DNA of 64,000 bases from Lutibacter flavus (GTDB lineage: Bacteria; Bacteroidota; Bacteroidia; Flavobacteriales; Flavobacteriaceae). Where the stretch lies: assembly GCF_900188355.1 (NCBI RefSeq), contig NZ_FZNX01000001.1:69501-133500 (forward strand). Direction: 5' to 3'. Every line of letters begins with the position of its first letter. Positions within the stretch are counted from its first letter, which is position 1. This document shows positions 18,659 through 27,670 of this stretch, one piece after another. The notes beneath the pieces were generated by a model. The model was not told the origin of the DNA. It did no database searches and saw only the letters and a program-made list of their open reading frames with translations. The translations under genes and the position numbers were made by a program.

Positions 18659-20551
18659 ATGAAAAATAATAAGATTTGGTATTTTTTAGGAGCTGTTTTA
18701 TTGATATCAATTTTCTTTTTTTTTATGAAATTAGGAAACCCTAATTCAAGAATTATAGAAAATAAGGAATATATTAAAATAGAAGATACTTCAAAAGAAT
18801 CGTGTTTGCAATGTCATCAAAATACGAAAGGATATTCTAATTATCATAATCCGGATTTGATTGGTTGTGCAAGTTGTCATTTAGGAAATATAGTTTCAAT
18901 GGATAAAGAGGAATCTCATAAAGGAATGATTTTAATTCCCGGGAATTTATCGGATGCCAAAGAAACGTGTGGTAAATGTCATCCAAATGAATTAAACAAA
19001 ATTGAAAATTCCTTAATGACCACAAACAGTGGTTTGGTTGCTGTAGATAAATATATTTTTGGAGAAGCTGATTCTCCAAATTCCCAATATCACATTCAAT
19101 TAATAGGGAATTCGGCTTCAGATAAACATATAAGGGATTTATGTGCTAATTGTCATTTAGGTGCTGAAAAAAAGGAATTTGGAGCAATTACACAACTAAG
19201 TAGAGGAGGAGGTTGCAATGCCTGTCATTTAAATTATTCAGAAGAAGCCAAAAAGGAATTAGAAACTTATTTGTCATCGAATAAAAAGGAGTTGCCTAAA
19301 ATGCATCCAGCGACTAATATTTATGTAAAAAATGAGCATTGTTTTGGATGTCATAGTCGTTCAAGCAGAATTTCAACAAATTATGAAGGGTGGCAAGAAA
19401 CAATGTTGGATGAAATTGATGTAGTTGGTAAAGAAGGGTTTAGAGTTTTAGAAGATAAGCGAGTTTATAAATATATTGAAGAGGATTTACACCATACGAA
19501 AGGGATGCTATGTATTGATTGTCATTCTTCACATGAAGTAATGGGTGATGGTAAACAATATACTCATGAAGAGCAAGCTGTAAAACTGCAATGTACCGAT
19601 TGTCATTTTAATGAAAAACCCAATACAATGCCTTACGATTCTTTAGATGCAGAAAGCTTGTTGGTTTTTCTTCATAGAGATTATAAACATTATGATAAAC
19701 AGATTATTGCTGTTAAAAAAGACAATCATCCTTTAGTAAATACTTTTGTAGATTCCCTTGGAAATGCATTTTTAATAGGTAAAAAAGATGGGAAACTCCA
19801 TGATTTAAAACCTCAACCTGAGATTTGCTCTAGAGATAATGCACACCAAAATGTGAGTTGTTCAACTTGTCATTCTTCTTGGACATCACGTTGTATAGGT
19901 TGTCATAATGAGTTTGATAAAGATGAACCAAGAGCTTTCGATTTATTAGATAAAAAATATGGAAAAGGTCAGTGGAAAGAATATGTTGCTGAGTTTTCTT
20001 CATCATTACCGGCAATGGGAGTTAGGGAAAGTGAAAATGAGAAACATATTGAGCCAGCCGTGCCAGGTATGATTTTAACCATTGATAAAGGAAGTTATGC
20101 AGGAAAAGAATTAGGAGAAGATGTATCTTTTCATCGGTTGTATGCGCCAAACTCACCACATACAACAACTTCAAAAGTTAGAGATTGTAAAAGTTGTCAC
20201 GCAAATCCGACAACAATTGGTTATGGAAAAGGTGATTTAAATTACGAAATTAAAAATGGAATAGGAGTGTGGAGGTTCACCCCAGAATATGCATTAAATC
20301 CAAATGATAATTTACCAGAAGATGCTTGGATTCCTTTTTTGAAAGAAGTTGAAAAAGGTGTTGTAAACTCTACTAGATTAGATTTTAGGCCATTTACAGT
20401 TAAAGAACAGCAGCAATTATTATTGGTTGGTGCTTGTTTACAATGTCATACAGATGATTCTAAAATTATGCAACAAAGTTTAATTGATGGAATAAAACCA
20501 TTATTGAAAAAATTAGACAAAATTTGTATATTGCCTACTTGGAATAATTAG
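18659..20551 (+). CDS. Dodecahaem cytochrome c, membrane-anchored or exported
   Basis: The 630-residue protein has an N-terminal signal/anchor (residues about 6-24) and twelve CxxCH haem c attachment motifs, the first two at Cys49 (CLQCH) and Cys70 (CASCH) and the last near residue 600 (CLQCH). Seven are in the first half, with additional histidines as possible distal ligands. It belongs to the large multihaem cytochrome group but I cannot assign a named subfamily. Divergent transcription from the molybdoenzyme operon across a shared regulatory region suggests it is an electron partner or a terminal reductase for sulfur compounds. Confidence 0.9.
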   Translation: MKNNKIWYFLGAVLLISIFFFFMKLGNPNSRIIENKEYIKIEDTSKESCLQCHQNTKGYSNYHNPDLIGCASCHLGNIVSMDKEESHKGMILIPGNLSDAKETCGKCHPNELNKIENSLMTTNSGLVAVDKYIFGEADSPNSQYHIQLIGNSASDKHIRDLCANCHLGAEKKEFGAITQLSRGGGCNACHLNYSEEAKKELETYLSSNKKELPKMHPATNIYVKNEHCFGCHSRSSRISTNYEGWQETMLDEIDVVGKEGFRVLEDKRVYKYIEEDLHHTKGMLCIDCHSSHEVMGDGKQYTHEEQAVKLQCTDCHFNEKPNTMPYDSLDAESLLVFLHRDYKHYDKQIIAVKKDNHPLVNTFVDSLGNAFLIGKKDGKLHDLKPQPEICSRDNAHQNVSCSTCHSSWTSRCIGCHNEFDKDEPRAFDLLDKKYGKGQWKEYVAEFSSSLPAMGVRESENEKHIEPAVPGMILTIDKGSYAGKELGEDVSFHRLYAPNSPHTTTSKVRDCKSCHANPTTIGYGKGDLNYEIKNGIGVWRFTPEYALNPNDNLPEDAWIPFLKEVEKGVVNSTRLDFRPFTVKEQQQLLLVGACLQCHTDDSKIMQQSLIDGIKPLLKKLDKICILPTWNN

Positions 20552-20560
20552 CTATGAATT

Positions 20561-21214
20561 ATGATTAAAAAAATTGCCCTTTTTGTATTTATCCTTGTTT
20601 CAGTTATAGATATTGTTGGAATTGTTTTTAAGGAACCGAGTTTAATATTTTTGTTTAAACCATTTATTCTTTTATCATTATTATTTTTGTATTCAAGCTC
20701 TGTTTTAATTAGAAACAAGTGGTATGTAATGGCATTGATATTTTCATTTTTTGGAGATGTTTTTTTATTGTATCCGGGAGAATTATTTTTTATGATGGGT
20801 CTGGTTTCTTTTTTATTGGCTCATTTTATATATATAAAAATTGTTGTTGGAAGAATTAATAAAACCTCATTTACAAAAATAATTACGTCAATTATTCCAT
20901 TTTTTATTGTGTTTAGTTTGTTGATTCTTTCTTTAAAAGATTCTTTAAATGAAATGCTGCTACCAGTAATAATTTATGGCTTAACAATTTCAATATTTGG
21001 TGTAGTTTCATTAATTGATTTTCAAAATACAAAGTCTAAGAAATCGTTATTAATGTTAATTGGAGCAATAGTATTTATGATCTCAGACTCGGTTTTAGCA
21101 ATTAACAAATTTTATAATTCAACGCATTTATTTGAAGTTGTTATTATGGTAACTTATATATTGGCACAGTATTTAATTTACCGATCTATGATTTTAAAAA
21201 CCGAAGAAAGTTAA
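20561..21214 (+). CDS. YhhN/TMEM86-type lysoplasmalogenase-like membrane protein
   Basis: The 217-residue protein has about eight hydrophobic helices. The YhhN family pattern is visible in SFFGDVFLLYPGELFFMMGL followed by VSFLLAHFIYI, and in the C-terminal GAIVFMISDSVLAINKF. Characterised family members hydrolyse the vinyl-ether bond of lysoplasmalogens; others are only annotated by similarity. It starts 10 bases after the multihaem cytochrome stop and may be transcribed with it, though a functional link is not evident. Confidence 0.8.
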   Translation: MIKKIALFVFILVSVIDIVGIVFKEPSLIFLFKPFILLSLLFLYSSSVLIRNKWYVMALIFSFFGDVFLLYPGELFFMMGLVSFLLAHFIYIKIVVGRINKTSFTKIITSIIPFFIVFSLLILSLKDSLNEMLLPVIIYGLTISIFGVVSLIDFQNTKSKKSLLMLIGAIVFMISDSVLAINKFYNSTHLFEVVIMVTYILAQYLIYRSMILKTEES

Positions 21215-21594
21215 AGTTTATAACCAATTAGTGGTATTTTTTTACGTTGTTTCCATAAAATTAGAATACTTAAAATTAGTACTATAAATGCCATATAAAA
21301 TAATTTTCCACCATCATTATTAATTTCAATTCCAAGTTGAGTTAAATGCATTAGAACGGCACCACTTATAATTCCGATTGTTAATAAGGCTCCAGCCCAA
21401 ATAGTTTTTGGAATTAAAATTAAAATTGCTGCAATTAATTCTAATACGCCAATTCCAATTCTTCCAAAAGGCTCTAATCCAACCTTTGTAAAAATGTAAA
21501 TACTATCAGGATGTGCTGTAAATTTATATAGAAGTGTTTGCAGTAAAATAAAGGCAACTATAATTCTAAAAATCAAATAAACTTTAGTATTCAT
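21211..21594 (-). CDS. DoxX/MauE-like four-helix membrane protein
   Basis: The 127-residue protein has four hydrophobic helices and the pattern LQTLLYKFTAHPDSIYIFTK then IGIGVLELIAAILILIPKT, typical of the DoxX/MauE-type family. Family members take part in redox or membrane processes, but function is generally unknown. It converges with the YhhN-type gene (4-base overlap at the ends) and lies downstream of the guaC terminator, so it probably has its own weak promoter. Confidence 0.72.
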   Translation of the reverse strand: MNTKVYLIFRIIVAFILLQTLLYKFTAHPDSIYIFTKVGLEPFGRIGIGVLELIAAILILIPKTIWAGALLTIGIISGAVLMHLTQLGIEINNDGGKLFYMAFIVLILSILILWKQRKKIPLIGYKL

Positions 21595-21599
21595 AATAA

Positions 21600-21633
21600 A
21601 AAAAACTTTCTCGTTTAGACGAAAAAGTTTTTA
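21600..21633 (-). terminator. Intrinsic terminator downstream of guaC
   Basis: An A/T-rich inverted repeat (AAAAACTTT with AAAGTTTTT at 21632, a TCGT...ACGA inner part) ends in a T-run on the minus strand. It lies 24 bases beyond the guaC stop. Confidence 0.75.
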
Positions 21634-21656
21634 ATTATTACATATTTCACTGTTTT

Positions 21657-22697
21657 TTAATTCGAAAAAACTTCATTATGTTGTTCCTGAACTCTAATAA
21701 AAGTAGTTCTTTTTGTTAGTTCTTTTAACCTATTTGCACCTACATATGTGCAAGTTGATCGTAAGCTTCCTAAAATATCCTGAACCGTATTTTCAACTGC
21801 ACCTCTATATGGAATTTCAACCGTCTTTCCTTCAGAAGCTCTGTAATTAGCAACACCGCCAACATGTTTATTCATAGCGGTTTCTGAGCTCATACCATAA
21901 AATTGTTTGTGTTTTTTACCATTGATTTCAATGGTTTTACCTCCACTTTCTGTATGACCAGCAAGCATTCCCCCTAACATAACAAAATCCGCACCTCCTC
22001 CAAAAGCTTTTGCAATATCACCAGGGACTTTACACCCACCATCAGATACAATTTGTCCGCCTAATCCGTGGGCAGCATCCGCACATTCAATAATTGCAGA
22101 AAGTTGTGGATATCCAACACCTGTTTTTACACGGGTTGTGCATACGGATCCCGGACCAATTCCAACTTTAATAATGTCTGCTCCAGCTAGTAAAAGTTCT
22201 TCAACCATTTCGCCAGTGACAACATTTCCTGCCATAATTACTTTATCAGGGTATTGTTTGCGTGTTTGTTTTACAAAGTTTACAAAGTGCTCTGAATATC
22301 CATTTGCAACATCTATACAAATAAATTTTATTTGAGGATGATTATTAATAATTGTAGCTAGTTTTTTTGAATCTGGAGCGCCAGTTCCTGTGCTAACTGC
22401 AAAAAAGTCGGTTAAATCATCACTTATAGATTCCATAAATTCTTTCCACTGCTCAAGAGAATAATGCTTGTGTATTGCAGTAAATATTTTGTTTTTTCCT
22501 AACTCTTTAGCCATTTCAAAAGTACCAACGGTATCCATATTAGCGGCCATAATTGGAACGCCATTCCATTTGTATTTGCTATGTAAAAAGGTGAAATTTC
22601 TATCTAATGTTACTTGTCCTCTAGAACTTAAAGTTGACCTTTTTGGTCTAATCATTACATCTTTAAATCCTAATTTCAATCCAGTTTCTATTCTCAT
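21657..22697 (-). CDS. guaC: GMP reductase
   Basis: GuaC converts GMP to IMP with NADPH in purine salvage. The 346-residue length is that of GMP reductases and no CBS domains interrupt the barrel, which separates it from IMP dehydrogenase. The catalytic loop is [20 protein letters not shown] with the reactive cysteine near residue 186, and the N-terminal [11 protein letters not shown] motif is present. It is 18 bases downstream of a split 5'-nucleotidase gene pair, forming a plausible nucleotide salvage operon. Confidence 0.95.
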   Translation of the reverse strand: MRIETGLKLGFKDVMIRPKRSTLSSRGQVTLDRNFTFLHSKYKWNGVPIMAANMDTVGTFEMAKELGKNKIFTAIHKHYSLEQWKEFMESISDDLTDFFAVSTGTGAPDSKKLATIINNHPQIKFICIDVANGYSEHFVNFVKQTRKQYPDKVIMAGNVVTGEMVEELLLAGADIIKVGIGPGSVCTTRVKTGVGYPQLSAIIECADAAHGLGGQIVSDGGCKVPGDIAKAFGGGADFVMLGGMLAGHTESGGKTIEINGKKHKQFYGMSSETAMNKHVGGVANYRASEGKTVEIPYRGAVENTVQDILGSLRSTCTYVGANRLKELTKRTTFIRVQEQHNEVFSN

Positions 22698-22715
22698 TCG
22701 ATCTTCTTAAACTAT

Positions 22716-23630
22716 TTATACTATTATACTTTTTCCTTTACTTGTTATATTTTTATCACTATCGAAATAAAAATCAATTCGCCCAATATTTATTCCATAA
22801 CAGCCAACTTGATTCACTAATACATTTTCACCAACGCTATTTTTAGTTACAGTTGGTTTTGGTAAAAAAGTATGCGTATGACCTCCAATTATTAAGTCAA
22901 TATCTTTAGTTTTTGAAGCTAAATTTAAATCGCAAATTTTAGATGGAGCGCTTTTATAGTAATAACCTAAATGAGATAAACAGATTACCAAATCGCATTG
23001 TTCTTCTTCTTTTAAAATTCTACTCATATCCTGAGCAATTTCTACAGGGTCTAAATAGTTGGTTTCTTTATACATTCTAGGATCTACTAATCCAGCAAGT
23101 TCAATGCCCAAACCAAAAACCCCTATTTTAATTTCATCTTTTACAAAAACCTTATAAGGTTTAATGTTTGTGTCTAAAACGGTGTTTTTAAAATCGTAAT
23201 TAGCTGAAACAAAGTCAAATTTAGCATTGGGTAGTTGAGCAAATAAACCGTCAATCCCATTATCGAAATCGTGATTTCCAATTGTAGCAGCATCATATTT
23301 TAGCATACTCATTAATTTAAACTCAATTTCTCCTCCATAAAAGTTAAAATAAGGAGTTCCTTGAAAAATATCACCAGCATCTAATAATAATGTATTTGGA
23401 TTTTCTTTACGAATATTTTCAACTAAAGTAGCTCTTCTGGCTACACCACCTTGATTTGGGGTTTTGTAATGATCTTCAGGAAATGGATCTATATGACTAT
23501 GAACATCATTTGTATGTAAAATAGTAATGTGTTTTGATGTTTTTTTAGCAAATGATTCTAAAGATAAACCTCCTAAAGTTAGAAAGGCCGCTCCAGCTGA
23601 CGATTTTTGTATAAAATTTCTTCTTTTCAT
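22716..23630 (-). CDS. 5'-nucleotidase metallophosphatase domain protein, Tat signal
   Basis: The 304-residue protein corresponds to the N-terminal catalytic half of UshA-type 5'-nucleotidases. Dimetal-ligand motifs are visible in order: ILHTNDVHSHID, LLLDAGDIFQGTP, TIGNHDFDNG and IGGHTHTF. The N-terminus has a Tat-type signal (KRRNFIQKSSAG), so it is periplasmic. The usual C-terminal substrate-binding domain is missing, but is encoded by the next gene upstream in the operon (6-base gap). The two proteins probably act together to dephosphorylate nucleotides. Confidence 0.9.
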   Translation of the reverse strand: MKRRNFIQKSSAGAAFLTLGGLSLESFAKKTSKHITILHTNDVHSHIDPFPEDHYKTPNQGGVARRATLVENIRKENPNTLLLDAGDIFQGTPYFNFYGGEIEFKLMSMLKYDAATIGNHDFDNGIDGLFAQLPNAKFDFVSANYDFKNTVLDTNIKPYKVFVKDEIKIGVFGLGIELAGLVDPRMYKETNYLDPVEIAQDMSRILKEEEQCDLVICLSHLGYYYKSAPSKICDLNLASKTKDIDLIIGGHTHTFLPKPTVTKNSVGENVLVNQVGCYGINIGRIDFYFDSDKNITSKGKSIIV

Positions 23631-23636
23631 AATTCT

Positions 23637-24389
23637 CTATTTTTCAGCACGAAATCTTCCGTCTAGTTTAACATTAATGGTGTCTTTATCTTTAAAATAA
23701 TCAATAATAGCGTTTCTTACTTTGTAATTCAGGTTTTGAATTGAAACCGGATTTTTAAAGAAGTCCATTTTGTCGCCGCCATTTTGTAAATAATCTGATG
23801 TTAACACAAAATACGTTTTTGAATCGTTAAGTGGTAGGTTGTTTATTTTTAAATTATAACCTTTTTTGGTAATTTCTAAATTAATGTGTTTGGATAATGG
23901 GTGAGCTCTGTTGTTAGCAATTAGATAATTAACAAGTTCTTTAATTTTTTCTGAAGTTAATTCTACCACTACCAAATTATTTTCAAACGGCATTAATTGA
24001 AACGCATTTTCAGTTTTAATGTCACCTTTAGTAATTCCAGCTCGTATTCCTCCATAATTAAATAGTGCAAAATCAATGTTATTAGTTGTTCTGGATTTAA
24101 AAACAGGATTTGCCATATCAAAACACAAATCTGCCATTAAATTTCCAAGTGAACTTTCTAATTCACCATCAGTTCTAACTAAATCTTTTTCAGTATAGGA
24201 AAGAACAGTATTCATTTCAGCTTCAACTTTTTCTCTATAAGGTTGAATAAAATCTTCAATCTCCTTTTTAGATTGAATTTCTTCTGTTATTGGTAGTAGT
24301 TTTCCTTCAACTTTCACCAAAACTTGTGGTTCATTTTTACAACTTAATAATAGTAAAATTGTAAAAATTGAAATAATAATTTTTTTCAT
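23637..24389 (-). CDS. 5'-nucleotidase C-terminal domain lipoprotein
   Basis: I start at the ATG at 24389 (250 residues), which gives a clear lipoprotein signal (IISIFTILLLLSCKNEP); an in-frame GTG at 24425 would put extra residues before it. The body matches the UshA C-terminal substrate-binding domain: SLGNLMADLCFDMAN, FALFNYGGIRAGITKGDI and TYFVLTSDYLQNGGD, the latter containing residues that stack on the nucleobase. There is no phosphatase domain. It is the first gene of a three-gene operon with the metallophosphatase half and guaC. Confidence 0.9.
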   Translation of the reverse strand: MKKIIISIFTILLLLSCKNEPQVLVKVEGKLLPITEEIQSKKEIEDFIQPYREKVEAEMNTVLSYTEKDLVRTDGELESSLGNLMADLCFDMANPVFKSRTTNNIDFALFNYGGIRAGITKGDIKTENAFQLMPFENNLVVVELTSEKIKELVNYLIANNRAHPLSKHINLEITKKGYNLKINNLPLNDSKTYFVLTSDYLQNGGDKMDFFKNPVSIQNLNYKVRNAIIDYFKDKDTINVKLDGRFRAEK

Positions 24390-24413
24390 TGTTAGAATAC
24401 TATCGATTTTATT

Positions 24414-24421
24414 TAATTTTG
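24414..24421 (+). promoter_or_regulatory. Putative -7 element for the DUF6913-dapA operon
   Basis: TAATTTTG matches TAnnTTTG, 20 bases before the ATG at 24442. A TTG at 24389-24391 is slightly too far (22-base spacer) for a canonical -33 element. Confidence 0.5.
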
Positions 24422-24441
24422 TCACTCAACCGTAAATATAG

Positions 24442-24963
24442 ATGATTTTTACAGGAATAAAACGAAAAAGCAATCAAATATTTTTTAACAAAAGATTACC
24501 GGAATTACTTAATAATATTAATGAAGTTTCTTCAAAAAATTTAACTAATATACTGGTTATAGCAGATGATATTTCTGTAAAAGATGGTATATTAGCTAAC
24601 TTGATTGATGTTTTAAAAATTTCGGAAAGTAATATTGAATTTGTAATTTTTCAACAAAAAATTCCGAAAGAAAACGAATTGAGTTATGTTTATTCTTTCA
24701 AAGATTTTGGATGGTATGGGAAAGTAAATTCAGCAGCGTTGAAAAATATTTTAACAAAAAAATATGATTTGTTAATAAACTATAGCAAAGTTGATAATTT
24801 ATATAACAACCTATTAATATTGCAATGTGAAGCTGGATTTAAGGTGGGATTTGCGAGTTTAGACAATCGTTTATACGATTTGCTGATAGATTGTAAACCA
24901 ACTGAAATTAGTTTGTTTAATAAGGAGTTAAAAAAATATTTAGAGATTTTAAATAAAATATAA
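24442..24963 (+). CDS. DUF6913-like Flavobacteriia protein of unknown function
   Basis: The 173-residue protein resembles a short family found next to dapA in flavobacteria (DUF6913 by recognition, not by search). Conserved-looking parts are the N-terminal FFNKRLPELL, the strand-like NILVIADD, the motif FKDFGWYGKVNSAALKNIL, and DLLINYSKVDN near residue 110. No catalytic motif, signal or membrane helix is visible, so it is probably a soluble alpha/beta protein. It ends on the base before the dapA start, which indicates coupled translation. Function unknown. Confidence 0.75.
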   Translation: MIFTGIKRKSNQIFFNKRLPELLNNINEVSSKNLTNILVIADDISVKDGILANLIDVLKISESNIEFVIFQQKIPKENELSYVYSFKDFGWYGKVNSAALKNILTKKYDLLINYSKVDNLYNNLLILQCEAGFKVGFASLDNRLYDLLIDCKPTEISLFNKELKKYLEILNKI

Positions 24964-25839
24964 ATGAAGGAATTGTTAGGGACTGGAGTAGCGTTAGTAA
25001 CGCCTTTTAATGAAGATAAATCGGTAGATTTCGTTGGGTTAGAACGTTTGGTTAACTTTCAAATTGAAAATGGTGTTAACTATTTGGTTGTTTTAGGTAC
25101 AACTGGAGAACCTGCAACATTAACGGCAGCTGAAAAGGATCAAGTTAAGGCAACAATTATTAGAGTTAATAATGGGAGGCTTCCTTTAGTTATTGGTATT
25201 GGAGGTAATAATACAATGGCTGTAATTGACGAAATTAAAAACTCTGATTTAAGCGCATTTGCTGCAATTTTATCGGTTTCTCCATATTATAATAAACCAA
25301 CTCAAGAGGGTATTTATCAGCATTTCAAAGCAATTGCAGGGGTAAGTCCAAAACCAATTATATTATACAATGTTCCGGGAAGAACAGGTAAGAATATTGA
25401 GCCAAACACTGTTTTACGATTGGCCAATGAATTTAAAAATATTGTAGCTGTAAAAGAAGCAGCAGGAGATTTAGTTCAGGCAATGCGTTTAATTGAAGGT
25501 AAACCTTCTAATTTTATGGTTATTTCTGGTGATGATATGATTGCACTGCCAATGGTTTTAGCAGGTGGATCGGGTGTAATTTCTGTAATTGGACAGGGCT
25601 TACCAAAGGATTTTTCGAGAATGATACAACATGGATTAAAAGGAGATGTTAAAAATGCAAATTTTTTACATTATAAAATTATGGATAGTATCGATTATAT
25701 TTTTGAAGAATGTAACCCGTCTGGAATAAAAGTATTGTTAGCCAAAGTTGGTATTTGCAGCTCAGAAGTGCGTTTGCCATTGGTAAAAGCATCAGAAATA
25801 TTAAAAGGAAAAATAAATAATTTTATTGATAATTATTAG
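24964..25839 (+). CDS. dapA: 4-hydroxy-tetrahydrodipicolinate synthase
   Basis: DapA condenses pyruvate and aspartate semialdehyde, the first committed step of lysine/diaminopimelate synthesis. The 291-residue barrel carries the TTGE pyruvate-binding motif ([10 protein letters not shown]), the catalytic tyrosine in LYNVPGRTG and the Schiff-base lysine in [10 protein letters not shown]. It directly follows the DUF6913-like gene with no gap and is 44 bases before a ferritin gene. Confidence 0.97.
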   Translation: MKELLGTGVALVTPFNEDKSVDFVGLERLVNFQIENGVNYLVVLGTTGEPATLTAAEKDQVKATIIRVNNGRLPLVIGIGGNNTMAVIDEIKNSDLSAFAAILSVSPYYNKPTQEGIYQHFKAIAGVSPKPIILYNVPGRTGKNIEPNTVLRLANEFKNIVAVKEAAGDLVQAMRLIEGKPSNFMVISGDDMIALPMVLAGGSGVISVIGQGLPKDFSRMIQHGLKGDVKNANFLHYKIMDSIDYIFEECNPSGIKVLLAKVGICSSEVRLPLVKASEILKGKINNFIDNY

Positions 25840-25883
25840 TAATTTTACAGTTGTAATTTATCATTATTAAAAATTCGAACATT

Positions 25884-26402
25884 ATGTTATCAGAAAATAT
25901 GCAGGCAGCTTTAAATAAGCAAATTAGAATTGAAGCTGAATCTTCACAAATATATTTAGCAATGGCATCATATGCCGAAGGTAAGGGGCTTGAAGGAGCT
26001 TCTCAATTTATGTACGATGCTTCAGATGAAGAACGTCAACATATGTTAAAAATGTTTAAATATATTAATGAGCGTGGAGGATTTGCAAAAGTTTCTGAAT
26101 TAAGTCAGCCAGCTTTAGAGTTTGGTTCAATTAAAGAAATGTTTGAAACATTATTTAAACATGAAGTTTTTGTTTCTCAAAGCATTAATGATTTGGTTCA
26201 TATTTCATTAGAAGAAAAGGATTACGCAACTCATAACTTTTTACAATGGTATGTTGCTGAACAAATAGAGGAAGAGGCCCAGGCCAGAACTATTTTAGAT
26301 AAAATTAATTTAATTGGGGACGATAAAGGAGGTTTATACTTGTTTGACAATGACATTAAACAATTAAACGTTGTAAGTTCAGTTGGGCCAACAACCGCGT
26401 AA
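25884..26402 (+). CDS. Ferritin (non-haem, FtnA type)
   Basis: The 172-residue four-helix protein stores iron as a 24-mer and oxidises Fe(II). Ferroxidase-centre residues are present: Glu17 (RIEAESSQIYL), Glu50 and His53 (DEERQHMLKM), plus later glutamates (FKHEVFV, VAEQIEEEAQART). The haem-binding methionine arrangement of bacterioferritin is not evident, so FtnA type is favoured. It has 44 bases of its own upstream region after dapA. Confidence 0.95.
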   Translation: MLSENMQAALNKQIRIEAESSQIYLAMASYAEGKGLEGASQFMYDASDEERQHMLKMFKYINERGGFAKVSELSQPALEFGSIKEMFETLFKHEVFVSQSINDLVHISLEEKDYATHNFLQWYVAEQIEEEAQARTILDKINLIGDDKGGLYLFDNDIKQLNVVSSVGPTTA

Positions 26403-26510
26403 CAATTAACAAAGAATTAGGATTATTAGGCAATATATATTGCAAAAGCAAGTTATTTTTGTGGTTTACTAATGAATAAAAAATCATTTTAATAATCCAT
26501 AATATTTAAC

Positions 26511-26518
26511 TATTTTTG
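26511..26518 (+). promoter_or_regulatory. Putative -7 element for bamD, very close to the start codon
   Basis: TATTTTTG matches TAnnTTTG and ends only 4 bases before the bamD ATG (26523). If used, the transcript would be nearly leaderless. No matching -33 TTTG was found at the expected spacing. Confidence 0.4.
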
Positions 26519-26522
26519 CCAA

Positions 26523-27350
26523 ATGCTTAAAAATAAAATTTATATACTCATTTTATTAGTTGCTGTTGGTGTTTCATCATGTAGTGAGTACCAAAAAGTA
26601 TTGAATAAAGGTTCTGTTGAGGAACAATATACAACAGCTACTAAATTATACGAAGATCAAAAGTATAATAAAGCCATTCAGTTATTTGAAAAAATAACTC
26701 CATCATATAGAGGGAAACCTCAAATGGAACGTATTCAGTTTATGATTGCACAATCGCATTATAACACCAAACTTTATACCCTTGCAGCATATTATTTTGA
26801 TAAATTTGTAAAAAATTACCCAAAGAGTTCTAAGTTAGAAGAATCAGCCTACCTTTCTGCTCACAGTCATTTTTTAGCATCGCCAGTATATAGTTTAGAT
26901 CAAAAAGATACAAAAGAGGCTATTACTGCTTTGCAAAATTTTTTATATATGTATCCAAACTCAGACAAGGTAGCTGAGGCAAATGACAACATTAAAATAC
27001 TTACCAATAAATTAGAAAAAAAATCATTTGAAATAGCGAAACAATATTATCAAACTGAAGATTATATAGCGGCAATTGTTGCTTTTGATAATTTATTAGG
27101 TGAATTTTTAGGTACTTCGTATAAAGAAGAAGCCATGTACATTAAATTTAAATCTGCTTATGAATTAGGTATTAATAGTTATTTCATAAAAAAGGAAACC
27201 AGACTTGTTGATGCTAAAAAAGCACATGAAAGATTTAAACGAAGTTACCCAAAATCAGAATATTTAGAAGAAACTGAAAAGTTAGTATTAAACTTAGATA
27301 AAGAGTTGAATTCTTTAATTGCATTAAAAACAGAAAAAAATGGATTATAA
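26523..27350 (+). CDS. bamD: Outer-membrane protein assembly factor BamD
   Basis: BamD is the lipoprotein of the BAM complex that helps insert beta-barrel proteins. The 275-residue protein has a lipoprotein signal (ILLVAVGVSSCSEYQ, Cys20) and a series of tetratricopeptide-type repeats, beginning EEQYTTATKLYEDQKYNKAI and including AAYYFDKFVKNYPKSSKLEE. The order bamD, rpoZ-like, coaBC, porD-like, recN is a conserved Bacteroidota cluster, which supports the call. It overlaps the next gene by 11 bases. Confidence 0.93.
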   Translation: MLKNKIYILILLVAVGVSSCSEYQKVLNKGSVEEQYTTATKLYEDQKYNKAIQLFEKITPSYRGKPQMERIQFMIAQSHYNTKLYTLAAYYFDKFVKNYPKSSKLEESAYLSAHSHFLASPVYSLDQKDTKEAITALQNFLYMYPNSDKVAEANDNIKILTNKLEKKSFEIAKQYYQTEDYIAAIVAFDNLLGEFLGTSYKEEAMYIKFKSAYELGINSYFIKKETRLVDAKKAHERFKRSYPKSEYLEETEKLVLNLDKELNSLIALKTEKNGL

Positions 27351-27669
27351 AAACACCAAGGCAGCTGCAACAACAGTAACTTACGATAAGAATAAAATTG
27401 AAGCTCCTACAGAAAATATTTATGAAGCTATTACAATTATAGCTAAAAGAGCTGAACAAATTAGCGGTGATTTAAAAAGTGAACTTATTGAGAAATTAGA
27501 AGAGTTTGCAACTTATACTGATAGTTTAGATGAAGTTTTTGAAAACAAAGAACAAATTGAAGTTTCTAAGTTTTATGAAAAATTACCAAAACCAACTGCA
27601 CTTGCTGTTGAAGAATGGTTAGAAGGGAAAATTTATCATAGAAATCCAGAAGTAGATACCAAACAATAA
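27340..27669 (+). CDS. rpoZ: Bacteroidota-type RNA polymerase omega-like subunit
   Basis: The 109-residue acidic protein is the Bacteroidota RpoZ-like family found between bamD and coaBC. The segment PTENIYEAITIIAKRAEQIS corresponds to the omega region that contacts the polymerase core. The C-terminal part (LPKPTALAVEEWLEGKIYHR) is specific to the phylum. Its start overlaps bamD by 11 bases and its stop is one base before coaBC, so these genes are translated as one unit. Confidence 0.88.
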   Translation: MDYKNTKAAATTVTYDKNKIEAPTENIYEAITIIAKRAEQISGDLKSELIEKLEEFATYTDSLDEVFENKEQIEVSKFYEKLPKPTALAVEEWLEGKIYHRNPEVDTKQ

Positions 27670-27670
27670 A

